This document shows positions 45,561 through 57,950 of a DNA stretch of 64,000 nt, one piece after another. This stretch comes from Tamarix chinensis. Taxonomy: Eukaryota; Streptophyta; Magnoliopsida; Caryophyllales; Tamaricaceae. The notes beneath the pieces were generated by a model. It was not told the origin of the DNA. It was given only the letters and a program-made list of their open reading frames with translations, and did not search any database. Within the stretch, counting starts at the first letter, position 1. Every line of letters starts with the position of its first letter. The stretch spans positions 69,417,966 to 69,481,965 of the forward strand of contig CM060174.1 of assembly GCA_030549775.1 (NCBI GenBank), in the 5' to 3' direction. Both the position numbers and the translations under genes were made by a program.

Positions 45561-46900
45561 AAACATAAAGAACTTGGTATTAACTTTATATAAGAACTTT
45601 ATGGGATCGTTATCTATTTTTTCTTATAGTTTGGAACTCTAAGTTTTTTTTAGAGACCATCTCCTTTAAGATTCTCAATAGAAGGATCTCCTTCTTCCTA
45701 TTTTCAAAGATGAAGTCAATCATTTTATCTTTGATATGAGAGATGAAAAAACCCATGGAATTGATGTCTTCAATGCTTGCATATTCTAGAAGACCACCTC
45801 TAGAGACTTTTTGAAGACATCTTTTACTTAGGTATCTTTCTTGAAAGCTTAAATTTCACTATGCTAACCTTGATGCATAAAGTTTAAGAAGTTGTAAAAT
45901 TTGATTAATACATATCTGTTTCATGTTGCAATGTTCTAAAAGGTAATCTCCAAAGTGCTAAGAAACTACTTACAACCCATTCTTCCCTCCTTAGTTGGCC
46001 CCTCCTAAGATGCTTTCATTAAGGTTAGGTGATAATATTTTGACTTCTCATGAACTTGTTTGAAACTATAATCACAAACCCATATCTAGTAGATGTATGT
46101 TGAAGTTGGACATGAGAAAAGCATATGACTCTAAGGAATGGTGATTCATGGAACAAGTGATTCATGGTATGGATCCATTCTTTATTTTGGGACATTGGTA
46201 ATGATCTGCATCACTGTAGTTAGTTACTCCTTAATATTTAATGGAGAAACCACTCCATGTTTTGATGTGAAAAGATGCCTTAGATATCAAGAACCTATTT
46301 CCCTATATCTATTGATCTTAGCCATGGATTATTTGAATAGACTCCTTTAGGGTTTTTGGCATGATTTAAGGTATAAAGCACATCTTAAATGTATGGAAGT
46401 TAAAATCATTAGTCTTACCATTGCAGTTGACATGCTATTACTCTTTCATAGTAGCAAGTTCTTAGTTGAACAACTTCTTTCCAGTTTCTATATTTTCTCT
46501 TCAGTGTTTGTACTATAATTGAAAAAGCTAAAAGTCCAATTTTCTATGTTGGTATGTCTCAAAGAGAGAAAATTGCATCGGTGTATACAATCCATATTAA
46601 TTAAATTTTGCTTCCTATCACTTATCTAGGAGTTCCACTATCTATCACAATGTTTTCTAAGAATCATTGCACTAATCTTATTGTGAAGATAATGCCCAAA
46701 ATGAGACACTAGTATGTTAAATTATTGTTGTATACTAGTGGGCTTCACCTTGTTAAAGCTATGTTATTTAGCATACAATCTTTATATTTACATCTTTTTA
46801 TCATACCTAATAAGTTCATTATAGTTATTAAAGTACTCTACAACTTTTTCTTATACTTTGGTTTAGCTTTGTGACAAGAATGATGAAGGCTATCTTGGTC
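45560..46900 (+). pseudogene. LINE 2 reverse transcriptase
   Basis: Around 46060-46350 the RT palm is clear: LKLDMRKAYDS at about 46090, then VVSYSLIFNGETTPCFDVKR, 'LRYQEPISLYLLILAMDYL' in place of the LRQGDPLSP..F.LAMDYLSRL block. The catalytic ADD box corresponds to TIAVDMLLLF (about 46420-46450): the first Asp is replaced by Val, inactivating it. The C-terminal part shows ITYLGVPLSITMFSK and HLVKAMLFSIQSLYLHLFIIP (two joined blocks), as in LINE 1. Confidence 0.85.
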
Positions 46901-47229
46901 TCTTCAACATTCAAGTCTAGAAAAAAGTAGCTATTTGCAAATAGTTATGGTAGCTTGCGATGGATAGAAACACCCTCTAAATCAAAAGGAGACATGAATA
47001 TTATTTCAAAGATACCTCACTTTGGGAGATTCAACCTAAAGTTTATTCCTCATGTGTTGTGAGAAAAATCTTGTAGCTTCACAGATGGTTTACTTACTAA
47101 AATAAATTTAGCATATCTAAGTGCTATCACTAGTTGAGGCAGTGATCCTCTTAGGTCCCTTAGAGAACAATATTTTGGCCTTTGATTTGAATTCCTAAAA
47201 ACTAGTTCATCCTTTAGTAGGAAATTCAC

Positions 47230-47690
47230 AAAATCTTGGCCACAAAAATGTATTTAAGGAAGATGGGCGTCAAGGTTGATCCAACATGTGTCTTATGTGA
47301 ATCCACAGATGAGAACTTGGGTAATCTTCTTAAAAAAAATTCATTCTCATGTACTATATGGAATGTGATTTTGAGCAAGATAGGGTAGGGCCACATTTTT
47401 TTATCCTAACATATTAGGTCATAATGGATTGCTTGTATAAGAAGAAGGCCTAATTAATGAAAATGTGAATGCCATGAAGGTCCTTTGTGGTGTGTTTGTG
47501 TACCATGTATGGAGGGAGAGAAATTCTAAAGTATTTAATCTTGCTATGAACTCTCCTAAGAAGATTTTGAAATATATCATTTGTGAAATATTGTATAAGA
47601 TTTCTATAAAGCATGCTAGCTCTAGCTTTTATAACCTAGTTTTGATGATATATTTATCTATTTATAGCTATATTTAGTATGTTTATTCCT
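47230..47690 (+). pseudogene. LINE 2 zf-RVT and ORF2 end
   Basis: KVDPTCVLCESTDENLGNL (47270-47325) is the zinc-finger part of zf-RVT. An open stretch at 47465-47677 gives CGVFVYHVWRERNSKVFN, the conserved Trp-Arg-Glu-Arg-Asn signature near the ORF2 end in plant LINEs. An A-rich tail follows after 90 bp. Confidence 0.85.
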
Positions 47691-47771
47691 CTTTCTTGAA
47701 CATTTGATTTTACTTGCACATTCATTTGTAGCTATACAAATCTTACATTACTTAAAAAAATAAAAAAAAAT

Positions 47772-49776
47772 AGATTAAATATTTATCCATCACAGAATAA
47801 ATATATAGGATAAAAAAATGAATAATAGAAAATTTTAAACAAGAGAAAAATTAAAGTTAACAATAAAATAGAGTGAATGTTAGCTATTAGCTAGAGAAAA
47901 AAAAGAAATTAACGAAGACAAAATAAATAAAAATAAAAACAAAAAAATTAATGACAACGAAAAGTCACACATTAGTTTCGTAATTATTATTAGCTATTAT
48001 GTAAGAGAGTAATGACCAATGAGCCTTGCTTTTCATAATCACTATGTCACACTTCGAGCTCAATTTAAACAATATTGGAGATTATGAATGTTATAAATGA
48101 CTTCTTTCTTTATGATAATCAATGTTCCACACTAACTTATTTTCCTTACTCGTTTCCTATTATTCCTTGAGCATAGGTGTGCTGGTGATATATTATAGTA
48201 CAAATTTCTTCACCTTTTTACTTGATATTTTTCCCATCTCATTCTCCTAATAACAAAAAAACTAAAACATATTTTCCATCAAAAGTTCCCTTTTCCTTGT
48301 AACTTTCCCAAAGCCGAAAAAAGCTAAAGTTGGAATGGTTGAGTTCACCTCTATCTTCCGTTAATAGTCTCCACATTATCTTTAATTTTGATTTCTCTCT
48401 CTCTCTCTCTAATTTCTACCCATAAAATTTTCTATAAAATATACAATTACCTACTTTCTATATTAAAGAGTTATTTATTTTCAAGTTACTTCTACTCATT
48501 AGATATTCTCTACTATAAATATTATTTAATAGTAATATATATTTAAGAATGAAAAAATTTACAATTCACATATTTTCTTAACAAGTATGTATAAAATGAA
48601 AATGAAATTCAAAACTTGATTACATCCCCCTCTCCAAAATCATAATATTTACTTCCTAAAAGTTACAAATATAGTGATTAACATAAAAAAACCATAAATT
48701 AAATGATAGTAAAGGAAGTAAAGCATTTCTTGATTTTAGGGAGTTTTCCTCCCTTGATTTTTGAATAAGCTAATATCATATCATATATTAACATGAAAAA
48801 AATTTGATTAACAAAATAATCAAAAAAATGTTTAATTTCCCCCTAATTTACTTAGATAAAATTATCACCAAATTAACATGAAAAAAATATCCAAAATTGG
48901 ATTTCATTAATGCTTTGTACAAACAAAATTATTAGAGAACCCCTATTAGAACCAATCCAAATTTATATGTCACTACTATTGAATAATCATTTAATAATGA
49001 CACATAAATATGATGGTTTCCTGGAAACCATTGATATATGCATGAATGGTATATTGCTTGCATTGTATGGGTTTGCCTTTGTTCCTATGCTCTTCTGTAG
49101 TAGATTGTCTTTTTTCCCTTTTTTTGGCTTGATGCCTTTATATTATCAAAAATAAAAATAATAAATATATTCTTGCATCTATGTTGGTCCAATTGTTTGC
49201 TAAAACTTTTGCATAAAAGTTCATTTGTTGCTAATAAACTGTTGTTTTTATGGTGTAGGTCCACCTCCAATCATGACCAATATCAGTATAACATAGAAAG
49301 AAACTGAAAGCCAAAAAAAGGAAGGCAAAAGGGATAATGGAAGATGCATGTAAATATTTATTTATAAAAAGTGATTATCTTTATGGTAATAATAATAATA
49401 ATAATAATAACAATAATAACAACAATAATTTGATTGTAATAATAATAATAACATACTAAATTCAATAATAATAATAATAATACTAATACAACTTTGTAAT
49501 AGAATTACTTAGTTTATCTAATAGTGTGTAAATAATTATAAATTTTCCAACAATTTACTACTAAGAAGAAGTTTAGTAAAAGGTCATTAAGGTTGAACAA
49601 CCTTCTTAGATGGATATGTGTAGAATATTAAGCAACTAAAAAGCATCTACATGCTTCAAACTTATATCCTATGTGGATATGTTGTTATTTTTACATATTT
49701 GGTTAATATATGATATAATTTATTTATGATTAATTTGGCTATATAATTTACATAATTTTCTAATTAGAAGAGTTAT
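47772..49776. other. AT-rich stretch, no gene recognised
   Basis: A (CT)9 run lies at 48398-48415. An 81-codon open frame (48910-49155) with hydrophobic residues has no recognisable domain, and its end GLMPLYYQK before an A-rich patch could be an old LINE 3' end, but this is weak. AAT repeats occupy 49387-49482. Confidence 0.5.
49387..49482 (+). repeat. Interrupted (AAT/AAC)n microsatellite
   Basis: Three runs of TAA/AAT with a few AAC units at 49387-49428, 49438-49452 and 49466-49484. Confidence 0.9.
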
Positions 49777-52490
49777 ACAATAATACCCTATCTTAAAATC
49801 CTTCATAATGTGTTCAAAATTATGTAATATAATAAATTTGTTTTGGCTTTGAAAAGGGATTGAAATTATAATAAAAATGTGAATTTTAGATGTGCCTATC
49901 AATTTGTATGTTGAGAGATTGACATCGAAGAACTAGTTAACTAGTTTGCTGAAACCGATTAACTGATTATCTCGTGGTTTCATATCATTTTCTAATTTTG
50001 ATTCTAATCTCTTTCTAATTTTTATAAGAAAAAACTTCTAATTAGAATCTATTTGTGCTAATGAGTATATTTTCATACTTTGGGATTATTTTTATACTAT
50101 TCAGATCATTCTATGATTTTTTTAGTTGAAATTTCCCTAAAAGAACTTTTTAAGGTTTATCTCATCTTCTCTCTTCTCCCTCACTTTCCTCTATTTCTTC
50201 TAGAAGCCGAATTGTGTGTTTGACCTCTTGCCCATCCTTATTGACTTAGAAACCTTCTGTAATTGTTCCCCCTAACTACACTCGACCTCCCTCACTCCAT
50301 CATGTCTTCTCTTACATCTTGGTTACCCACACTTAAGAATTCCATTCTTGCCTCTCACACACTATATTGTGGATTTCGACCAAATCTATCACCTACACAC
50401 TCTATTCTTTATTTATTTTCATTTATTACATGTTTTTCTTTCTCTCTTCTTCCTTCACCTTGGTAAACTTTGATAAGTGTTGAGTATTCTCCATTTTTCA
50501 TTACTTTTCCAATTTTTTTTTCATTTTTCATGTCTACTAAGAGAATAATGGATTGCTCTTGTTTTCTTATTTCATTGGTTGAGCATTGTCTCTTATTTTT
50601 CTTCTAATCTTAAATTTATTTCTCCCTATTTATCATAATAAAGGAAGGATTAAGGTTGAGAAAGGTAAAATATTCTAGGTTTAATTTCTTTTGAATTTAG
50701 TTTATGAGAAAAGTTTGAGTTATGTTTTTTTATTTTTTTAAAATGATGCTATGATGGCAATTTTAACTCTCTTAGGATTTGAGATCCTGCTAGATAGCTG
50801 TCAAGTAGGAGTTTTTTGGTAGAAGATTTACTTTAAACTAAGGCTTTCTTATCTCTAATATGAATAAGGTCATGTGCTGTATGTTGTGGTTTTGAGTGCT
50901 TGGTATGTTATATGATGTTTATGTAATATTTTGAGATCTTAATTTTGATCATGTTGCCATATTTTGACTTATGAAGTTTTGGAGCACGTTTGAGTGTTTT
51001 TAATATTATGCATGAGTTGGTGAAATTCAAGTATGATTTTTTTTAGTATTGCTCCCTAATATGTTTTATGTGAATTCATATGCGAAGTGTTTTTGCTTGT
51101 TATCTAATGTTCTTCCTTTATGACTTCTATATATATGGTTCTATATAGGTACAAAAATTTTTATCATTATTTCAACCATGTTTAAGCTAAAATTGATATA
51201 AATCAAAATGATAATATTATGTCACCTTGTTTAGAGTTTGGAATTCCCTTGAAACATCTAATTTGGTGGCTTATATGCCTTAGTTAGTGTTTGGTGTCAT
51301 TACTTAAAAAACCCATTGATTTGATATTTTGAATTTGATAATCAAATCTTAGAGACCTACGTTATATGCATACATAAGGTTTTGTTATTTGTTGTACCCA
51401 TAGTGTAGGAAACCAAGTGTAGTGGATGTTGAAGATCTGTGTGAAAAGCCCCTTACTAGTAGCAATAGTGTAGTGGGTGAAGTAGACCTAAAATTGAACA
51501 TATTCCCCCTCACCTAGGATACCAAGTGTGGTAGGTGTTGAATATCCCTAAGAAAAGCCCCTTGGAACAAAAGTGATGCAGTGGTGAGAGTTGTAGTCCT
51601 ATATTTGTCCTAGTATTGGAAGATAGACATCTGTTTATTTCACTATAATGTACTTTTGGTGAGGATGACCCAAAATTTAGTGTATTCCCCCTCACTTAGG
51701 AGATAGAGTGTCGTGGATGAGGAAGATTCCAAAGAAAAATCCCCTAGGCACTAATGCATTATGGTGGAGGGAGAGGTAATACTATGCTAGTCCCATCATG
51801 GAATATTAATATTATATATTCTACTTTTATATAGCTAGTTGTATAGACTCATGTATGTATTAAAATGCGCATTTTAAGGCCTTTCCATGCTATATATTTT
51901 TTTATCCATGCTCTTTTATATTATCTTTCTAAGTATATTGCATACTATGTTTTCGTATGACCTTAATGTATAAAATGAGAACTTACCATACTTTAAGTAT
52001 TTTATTTTATCAATACTTCATCATACTGATACTACATTTGTATGGTCACTGAGATGATCTAGCTTATTATCCGATTAGTAGAATATGATTATCAACTACA
52101 GTATATTCAGGATGATTTTGTGGGCTAGTAGCTAATTATTGCTTGTGGTTCAAGACTTTCCTACCTATTTAGTTAAGAGTTTGGCTAACCTATTATATTT
52201 TTTCCCACTACATTGGATGTTTTTAGTTCTTCCTGGTTATTTAAAATCATAACTTTGGTTCATGTATTGGGATCTTTTATACTCTATTCTCTCTATATTA
52301 TCATTCTCATTACTATTATTAGTATTGTTATATTAATAGTAGAGCATACGTTCTTTGTTATTTTTTTTTTTCATTTTTCCTTACATCAGGCATGAGTTAA
52401 GTGATGATCATACCTCCCTCATGGTTTATGATGTTGTAAAGTCCCCTGTTTTTTCTTTTATAATGCTTTTGTATTGTTTTCGAAATAAGA
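49777..52490 (+). repeat. Gypsy C 5' LTR, 3' end missing
   Basis: Matches the 3' LTR at the start (AATACCCYATCYTAAAATCC..), at GACTTCTAGAA/TCTAGAAGCCG (about 50200) and in the CT-rich leader (50240-50350). A decayed dyad box lies at 52011-52030 (CAATACTTCATCATACTGAT). The end is broken: about 480 bp after the box the sequence joins pol-like GAGGATGGTAGTATC. Blocks with 'AGAAAAGCCCCTTRG..AACCAAGTGTGRTRGRTGTTGAA' repeat three times at 51405-51755. Confidence 0.7.
51405..51770 (+). repeat. Internal triplicate repeat in LTR C (about 130 bp)
   Basis: CYAAGTGTRGTGGRTGTTGAAGATC...AAAAGCCCCTT...AGTGATGCAGTGG..GAR motifs occur near 51412, 51527 and 51700, each followed by CCCCCTCACYTAGGA. It is similar in kind, not sequence, to the sub-repeats of LTR A. 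Confidence 0.7.
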
Positions 52491-52496
52491 GCATTG

Positions 52497-53850
52497 GGGT
52501 TTTTGATTTTTGAGGATGGTAGTATCTATTTTCAAGGTAGATGGTGTGTTCCATAGTGTTGTGAGGATCTTAAGAGGAACAATATGGAGAAGAGTCATTA
52601 TGCATCCTATTCCATCAATCATGGAGGGAATAAGTTATATAAGGACTAGAATCAAATATATTGGTGTACTCTTATCAAGCACGAGGTTGCAAACATCGTA
52701 GCTATAACCTTGATCTGTTAGAAGGTCTCATGTTTGGTTTATTCATTGGAGGTTCCCAAGTGGAAGTGTGATAGAGTTTTGATGGACTTCTTGGGTGGGT
52801 TACCAAGGACCCGTAATGGTTTGGATTTGATCTAGGTGGTAGTTAATCGGTTGACTAAGTTGATTGTATTCATATCAATGAAGTCGACATAAACTATAGA
52901 GTAGATGGCTAGTGGTTACAAGAAGCATGTGGTATGGTATCATGGGGTGCCTAAGGACAATGTGTAGAACTAAGATTCTAGATTCTTATTGCACTTTTGG
53001 TCGAAGTTATATGTTACTTTTGATACATAGGAAAAGATGAGTACTACTTTCGATCCAGCTATAGATGGTTATACTTTGCATATTATTCATACTTTGGAGG
53101 ATATGATTTGAACATGCGTACTTGAGGTTTAAGGTAGTTAGGAGGATCAATTGGATTTGGTAGAATTCTCCTACAAGAGTATTCATCATGCAAGTATAGG
53201 GATGACACCTATCGAGGCACTCTATGGATAGAGGTGCCATAGTCCCATGTATTGGAGTGACTCATGTAAGATAATTATGTTGGGACTAGAGATGGTAGAG
53301 GACACTACTAGGCATATTAGATTGATTTGAGGTTAGATGAAGGATGCCTAAGATAGGCATAATAGTTATGCAGACCTATGGAGGAGGATAGATGGGTGCC
53401 TAAGTCCTTTTGAAGGCCTTTCCCACTAAGAGATTGATGCATATTTGTTGGAAAGGAAAGCTTAGCCCGAGGTACATTGGACCATGTGAGATTTTGGATT
53501 AGGTTAGAGAGATTGCTTACTGACTCACCTTGTCTATCAAGATTTCACACGTGCATAACATCTTTCAAATCTCTTATTTGAGGAGGTATGTGATGGATAT
53601 ATAATACATCATTTAGTTAAAGATGATGGAGCTTGACGATGCTTTGACGTATGAGGAGCGATCCTTGAGGATATTTGATTCTAAGACTAGGGAGAAGTGT
53701 TTGAAGTTCATCCCACTAGTGAAGGTCTTATTGTCGCACCATGGAATGGAGGAGGCCACTTGGGTGTTCAAGAAAGAGATTAAGATGAAGTAGCTAGAGT
53801 TTTTTCATTAGTGCATTGGGAGGGTAACATCACCTCTTTCAAGGGGTAGT
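52497..53850 (+). pseudogene. Gypsy C integrase with C-terminal tail
   Basis: EDGSIYFQGRWCVP-like start (52513), then a decayed zinc-binding part and VYSLEVPKWKCDRVLMDFLGGL read as two adjoining blocks (52740-52800), where the first catalytic Asp (MDF) is kept. RLTKLIVFISMKST, a decayed DRD block, STTFDPAIDGYT, EFSYKSIHHASIGMTPIEALYG (53165-53228, adjoining blocks) and a C-terminal EERSLRIFDSK..LKFIPLVKVL tail (53655-53730) follow. Many TAG/TGA codons. It lacks every upstream gene. Confidence 0.8.
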
Positions 53851-53969
53851 ACCCCTCTCTTATTTACTAACCTTTAGCTATGGTACTCCTTTTGGTTGAT
53901 GGCTTAGGGTTTTCTCTTTTTTGGAGCTTATAATAATGCATTTATTTTGTGGACTTCAGGGATGAAGTC

Positions 53970-53987
53970 TCTTTAAGAGGGTAGTGC
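53970..53987 (+). other. Polypurine tract of gypsy C
   Basis: CTTTAAGAGGGTAGTGC precedes the 3' LTR start TATAATACCCC and follows CTTCAGGGATGAAGTCTC, equivalent to GGACGAAGTCTG in element A. Confidence 0.7.
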
Positions 53988-56107
53988 TATAATACCCCAT
54001 CCTAAAATCCTTTAAAATGTGTTTAAAATTATATTGATATAAAATAAATTAGTTTTGGTTTTGAAAGGGCATGAAATTCTAATAAAAATGTGAACTTTAG
54101 GTCTATATATTGATTAGTTTACCTAGAGAATCAACTGGTACACTAAGAGATTGACCATTTTATTCTTGATGAACCAGTTTACTAGTTTGCTTAAATCGAT
54201 CGACTAGTTATCCTATAATTTCATACCCTTTTCTAATTTTGATTCATATCTCTTTCTAATGTTTTAATAACTTCTAATTAGAATTTATTTATGCTAATCA
54301 GCATATTTTGGTACTTTGGGATTATGTTTATATAATATAAATGATTATATGATTTTATGTAATTAAATTCCTCCAAAAAAGTAATTTTTGAGGTACATTT
54401 CACTTCTCTCATGTCCCTCACTTTCCTCCCTCTATTCTAGAAACTGACTTCTTTCCCATCCTTCTTGGCTTACCAACCTTCATCAATTGTTCCCACTAGA
54501 CCACACTCAACCTTCCTTACTCCATTATGTATTCTCTTAAACCTTGGTTGCTCACACCATTCCGGCCTTCTCAACCTAGAGCATCCTCCACAACCTTAAT
54601 CACCCTCTCATTCCCCCTCTTCTATCCTAAACAACCACCTTTCCACCCCCTCTTCTCCTTCCACCACCATCGCTGCCACCGCCGGTGCCGCTTGGTCACC
54701 CCCATCCTTAGGTGGTAACCTAACCCCCACAACCCTTAAATCCTATTTATGCAAATATTATCTTTTTTATTAGTATCAATATTATTATTCTTAATATTAT
54801 TATTATTAATATTATTCTTGACAATATTATCATTATTGTTATTATTATTATTATTATCACTACAACTACTACTACTACTATCACTATTATTAACCTTGAC
54901 CTTAGTATCACTAAGGTTACTATTATTATGATTATTAGGACTCTTACTAGTATTATTCTTAAGATTATAACTATTTTTGTTGTTGTTGTCATTATTATTA
55001 TTATTGCTGCAAATATTATTATTAGTATTATTACTAGTAATATTAAAGCTATTACCTTTAATAATATAAATATTGCTATAAATACTTTAACATTAACTTA
55101 TGTACCTCTTAAGACATTTTGACTAGTAATAACTTGGTTAACTACCTTAACAATAATAACACTACTTTTACTTTTAAAACTACTAGTAATATTAGCAACC
55201 CTAATATTGGGCTATGATAAGGGTAAGGTAGGAAATAATGGTAATTTTGGTAAGAGGGAAGTTCACCCTTAGTTTTTCCCTTTTATAGGTGAATTAAGTC
55301 CAAACCCTAAGGAGGTGCAGGAGCGTGCTCCAAGACCGGTGTTGTGTTAGGTAAAGATGTAGCTAAGACTAACTATGTGTGTGTTATGTGCCTTTTAGGT
55401 CATGTGTGATGTTATGTTGTGTACTTAATGAGTATTTATGTGTAGCGCAACTTGGAGTCGAGGTATCCTTATGTGACTTTCTTATGGCATGTGTATAATG
55501 ATATAAATGTTGTGCTTAAGATGTTATATGATGTGACCCTTTAGGACATGCATGCTAGGGTGTTTAATAATATGATATGGGGTGAAAGGATGCAAAAGGA
55601 AAAAAGGGGAAGTGAGTTGAAAAAAGGGATATGGGATTGACCTAATTATCTCATGATCCATGAGGGGGTAAATAAAAGAGAATTATGAACAAAATAAAAA
55701 CAGTGGGGTGAACCTTGAATGGGGTGGAAGGAGTTTGCATGGGAATTTCTAGGGTTTGCATGGGATGGAAGGAGTTTGCATGGAAATGAACCTGATGTGA
55801 GAAAAGTTGTCTTGGGGTGTAAGATAAGGGAAGAGTTGTTGGGGGTAATTGGAGATTTTAGATGGAAAATAGTACGTAGATTAGTGTAAGGGTGCATAGG
55901 AAACCTAACTAGGGTTTGGGAGGAAAACCTTAATTAGAGGTGGTTGTGAAAGTAAAAATAATTAAGGATGAGTGGAATATGGGATGAGAGTGGAAGAATA
56001 TCATACATAGGGTGAATATCATGAAATTCATAGTTTTGTTTTCCTTGATTCTATTATATCTTTTAAGAAAATAAAATTTTTTAGTAGTGAATTTTGAGGG
56101 TATTACA
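53988..56107 (+). repeat. Gypsy C 3' LTR
   Basis: Start TATAATACCCCATCC, end TTTTAGTAGTGAATTTTGAGGGTATTACA (given as two adjoining parts). It contains a CT-rich and CCACC-rich leader-like part (54390-54720), imperfect ATT/ACT repeats (54745-55100), the exon-like block with GGAGCGTGCTCCAAGACCGG (55320-55339) and GTTTGCATGGG-type repeats (55730-55790). The segment with the dyad box seems deleted near 55950-56030. Confidence 0.75.
54745..55100 (+). repeat. Imperfect ATT/ACT simple repeat tract
   Basis: Mostly ATT with ACT, TTG and CTA interruptions. The predicted poly-Leu/Ile frames on both strands are repeat artefacts. It occupies the place of the ATT tract in LTR A. Confidence 0.85.
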
Positions 56108-56600
56108 ATAATCATCAAATAACATATTTGACCTCTAAGTTACCATGCTAGATTATCTCTATCCCCATCTCACCAAGCTCATCCATCATCCTATTAGTCA
56201 CCATAAGAGCACTCAAGGAGTGTCTCCTTCCAACTCAAGAAACTTGAAACGACATTGGCCTTATCCTTGTGGTAGGTTAACTCAATATCATTGTCCTTCA
56301 CCAACTCCAACCATCTCCTCTGCATCCTATTCAACTCTTTCTAAGTGAATATATACTTGGGGATCTTATAGTTAGTGACTAATCTACATTGAGCCTTACA
56401 TAGATAATGCATCCAAATCTTCAACATGAAAATGATGGTTGCCAACTCTAAGTCTTACCTAGGGTAGTTTTGTTTATGCGAGTTTGGCTTATGAGAAACG
56501 TAAGCCACATCCTTACCATTCCCTTCAAATCCTAAAATGCTCCCTCAAACACATCATCCCATGGGAATCTAGTCATATTCTTTAGAGGGTATGTCAAAGG
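56108..56600 (-). pseudogene. Gypsy D RNase H remnant
   Basis: On the minus strand: VAYVSHKPNSHKQNYPR, LELATIIFMLKIWMHYLC, VTNYKIPKYIFT (family: [12 protein letters not shown]) and RWLELVKDNDIELTYHKDKANVV (two blocks), then EMGIEII at the end. The frame is interrupted; similarity runs to the last bases before 56107. Confidence 0.8.
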
Positions 56601-56639
56601 ATGAGCTAACTTTGAATAGTCCTAAATAAAGCGTGTGTA

Positions 56640-57600
56640 GTACCAAGCCAAACTCATGATACTATGAACCTCGAGGAAGCTAATTGTTGTCTTCCACTTA
56701 GTCACTGCCAAAATCTTTGCTACATCCACATCCAGTCCTCCTTCTGACACCACAAATCCTAGAAATGTAACCTCTAAAAGCTAAAACCAAAAATGAGAGA
56801 GTTTGACAAAAATTTATGCTATCTAAGGAGGAATAATATGATACGTAGTTTCTTCTCCTACTCCTCTCTATTATGAGAGTATACCATTTATGAAAACCAC
56901 CACAAAATGATTGAGGAACTAAAAAAAATCCTCATCTTTAATTCCATAAAGATGAGAGGTGCACTGGTGACCCCGAAAGGCATTACTATGAACTTGTAGT
57001 GCCTATATCATGTCCTAAAGGCCATCTTCATAATTTATTCCTTAACGATACATAGCTGATGATATCCCAACCTCAAGTTAATTTTAAGATGATTGAATAT
57101 CCCTGAAGTTGGTCAAATAAGTCATTAATCCCTAGAAGCGAGTAACGTTTCTTCACTGTCAACTAGTTCCAACCCTAATAATCTATGCATAGAAGAAGTC
57201 TCCTATCCTTTTTCTTTGTGATAAAAACTAGTGTTCCATATGGAGATACTCTAGGGAAAATATATCCATAAGCTGACAAGTCCTCCAACTAAGCCTCTAA
57301 TGCCCTTAATTCTATTGGTGCCATCTAGTAAGGCACCTTCATGACAAGCTTGGCCTCTAATATCAACTTAATAGTGAAGTCTATCTCATGTATCTGCAGC
57401 ATACTTGGGATCTCCTTGAGAAATATATTAAAAACTCTTGGGCAACCAAAATACCCTCCAAAGCTAACACATTCTTTTTCACCTCCTAAACTCCACATAA
57501 ATACAAGCAGTAACACCTCTACACTAATGGATATAGTGTGTGGCAGATATGACCTTTGTTGTAGACATTTGCTTACATCTCTAATAGGAGAACCTAGCAC
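56640..57600 (-). pseudogene. Gypsy D reverse transcriptase remnant
   Basis: 57410-57330 reads EIPSMLQIHEIDFTIKLILEA (two pieces), the family's 'EIPGLPP.REIDF.IEL.PG' start. Then SPYGTLVFITKKKDRRLLLCIDY, FNHLKINLRLGYHQLC, VMPFGVTSAPLIFM and a VVFINGI-like stretch, where the family has the catalytic FIDDIL: both Asp are lost. Downstream, FLGFVVSEGGLDVDVAKI is recognisable. Many stops. Confidence 0.8.
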
Positions 57601-57694
57601 CCTGAGGTCCTTGCTACATGTCTCGCTCTTGTGTAAAATCTATCAATGCCTTATACCTCCCCAACATATCCATCCCTAGGATAACATCAAAGTC

Positions 57695-57950
57695 CTAAAG
57701 GTCTATATCAACCAAGTCTACTAGGAAGTCTACCCTGTATATTGCTAAGGCCACGTTTGAGTAGAACCTCGTACAATCCAATCTATCCCCATAAGGAAAC
57801 ATCATAGAAATAAATACAGTAGAAGATGGAGATATAGAAACTCTAGAAATAAGTGTGGAAGATATAAATAATAAAAATTCCCCTGAATAGAACAACACAT
57901 AAGCTAGTGACAAAAGGATAGATAACGTAGCAGTGACCATATCCAAATGT
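57695..57950 (-). pseudogene. Gypsy D protease remnant
   Basis: An 83-codon open frame: MDMVTATLSILLSLAYVLFYSGEFLLFIS, given here only in outline. The VLFYSG core matches VLFDSG, with the catalytic Asp replaced by Tyr (G-to-T). The end VDFLVDLVDIDL matches A (VDFLVDLVRIGL). A following segment (57694-57660) continues DFDVILGMDMLGR after a TAG. Confidence 0.8.

Larger units (their letters stand above)
44640..47770 (+). mobile_element. LINE 2 (L1-type), 5'-truncated, plus strand
   Basis: Endonuclease C-terminal part, EN-RT linker, RT and zf-RVT follow in order and end in an A-rich tail (ACTTAAAAAAATAAAAAAAAAT, 47750-47771, split by single bases). ORF1 and the endonuclease start are missing, as is common for 5'-truncated LINE copies. 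The truncated start abuts gypsy B integrase. No flanking duplication could be identified, and gypsy B does not resume after the tail, so a later deletion is likely. Confidence 0.8.
49777..56107 (+). mobile_element. Gypsy element C, interior reduced to the integrase region
   Basis: Both LTRs start with a (T)AATACCC-CATCYTAAAATCC block (49777 and 53988) and share over 700 bp of collinear sequence. Between them only 52497-53980 is pol-like, running from just before the integrase to the polypurine tract. gag, protease, RT, RNase H, the primer site and about the last 200 bp of the 5' LTR are missing. The 3' LTR ends GAGGGTATTACA at 56107 and directly abuts the RNase H end of minus-strand element D. 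Confidence 0.8.

Noticed and set aside
48910..49155. 81-codon open frame, possible LINE 3' end
   Set aside because: The only hint is the ending before an A-rich patch; no RT or zf-RVT signature upstream.
54747..55122. Hydrophobic frames resembling membrane proteins
   Set aside because: Leu/Ile-rich translation of imperfect ATT repeats within LTR C, open on both strands.
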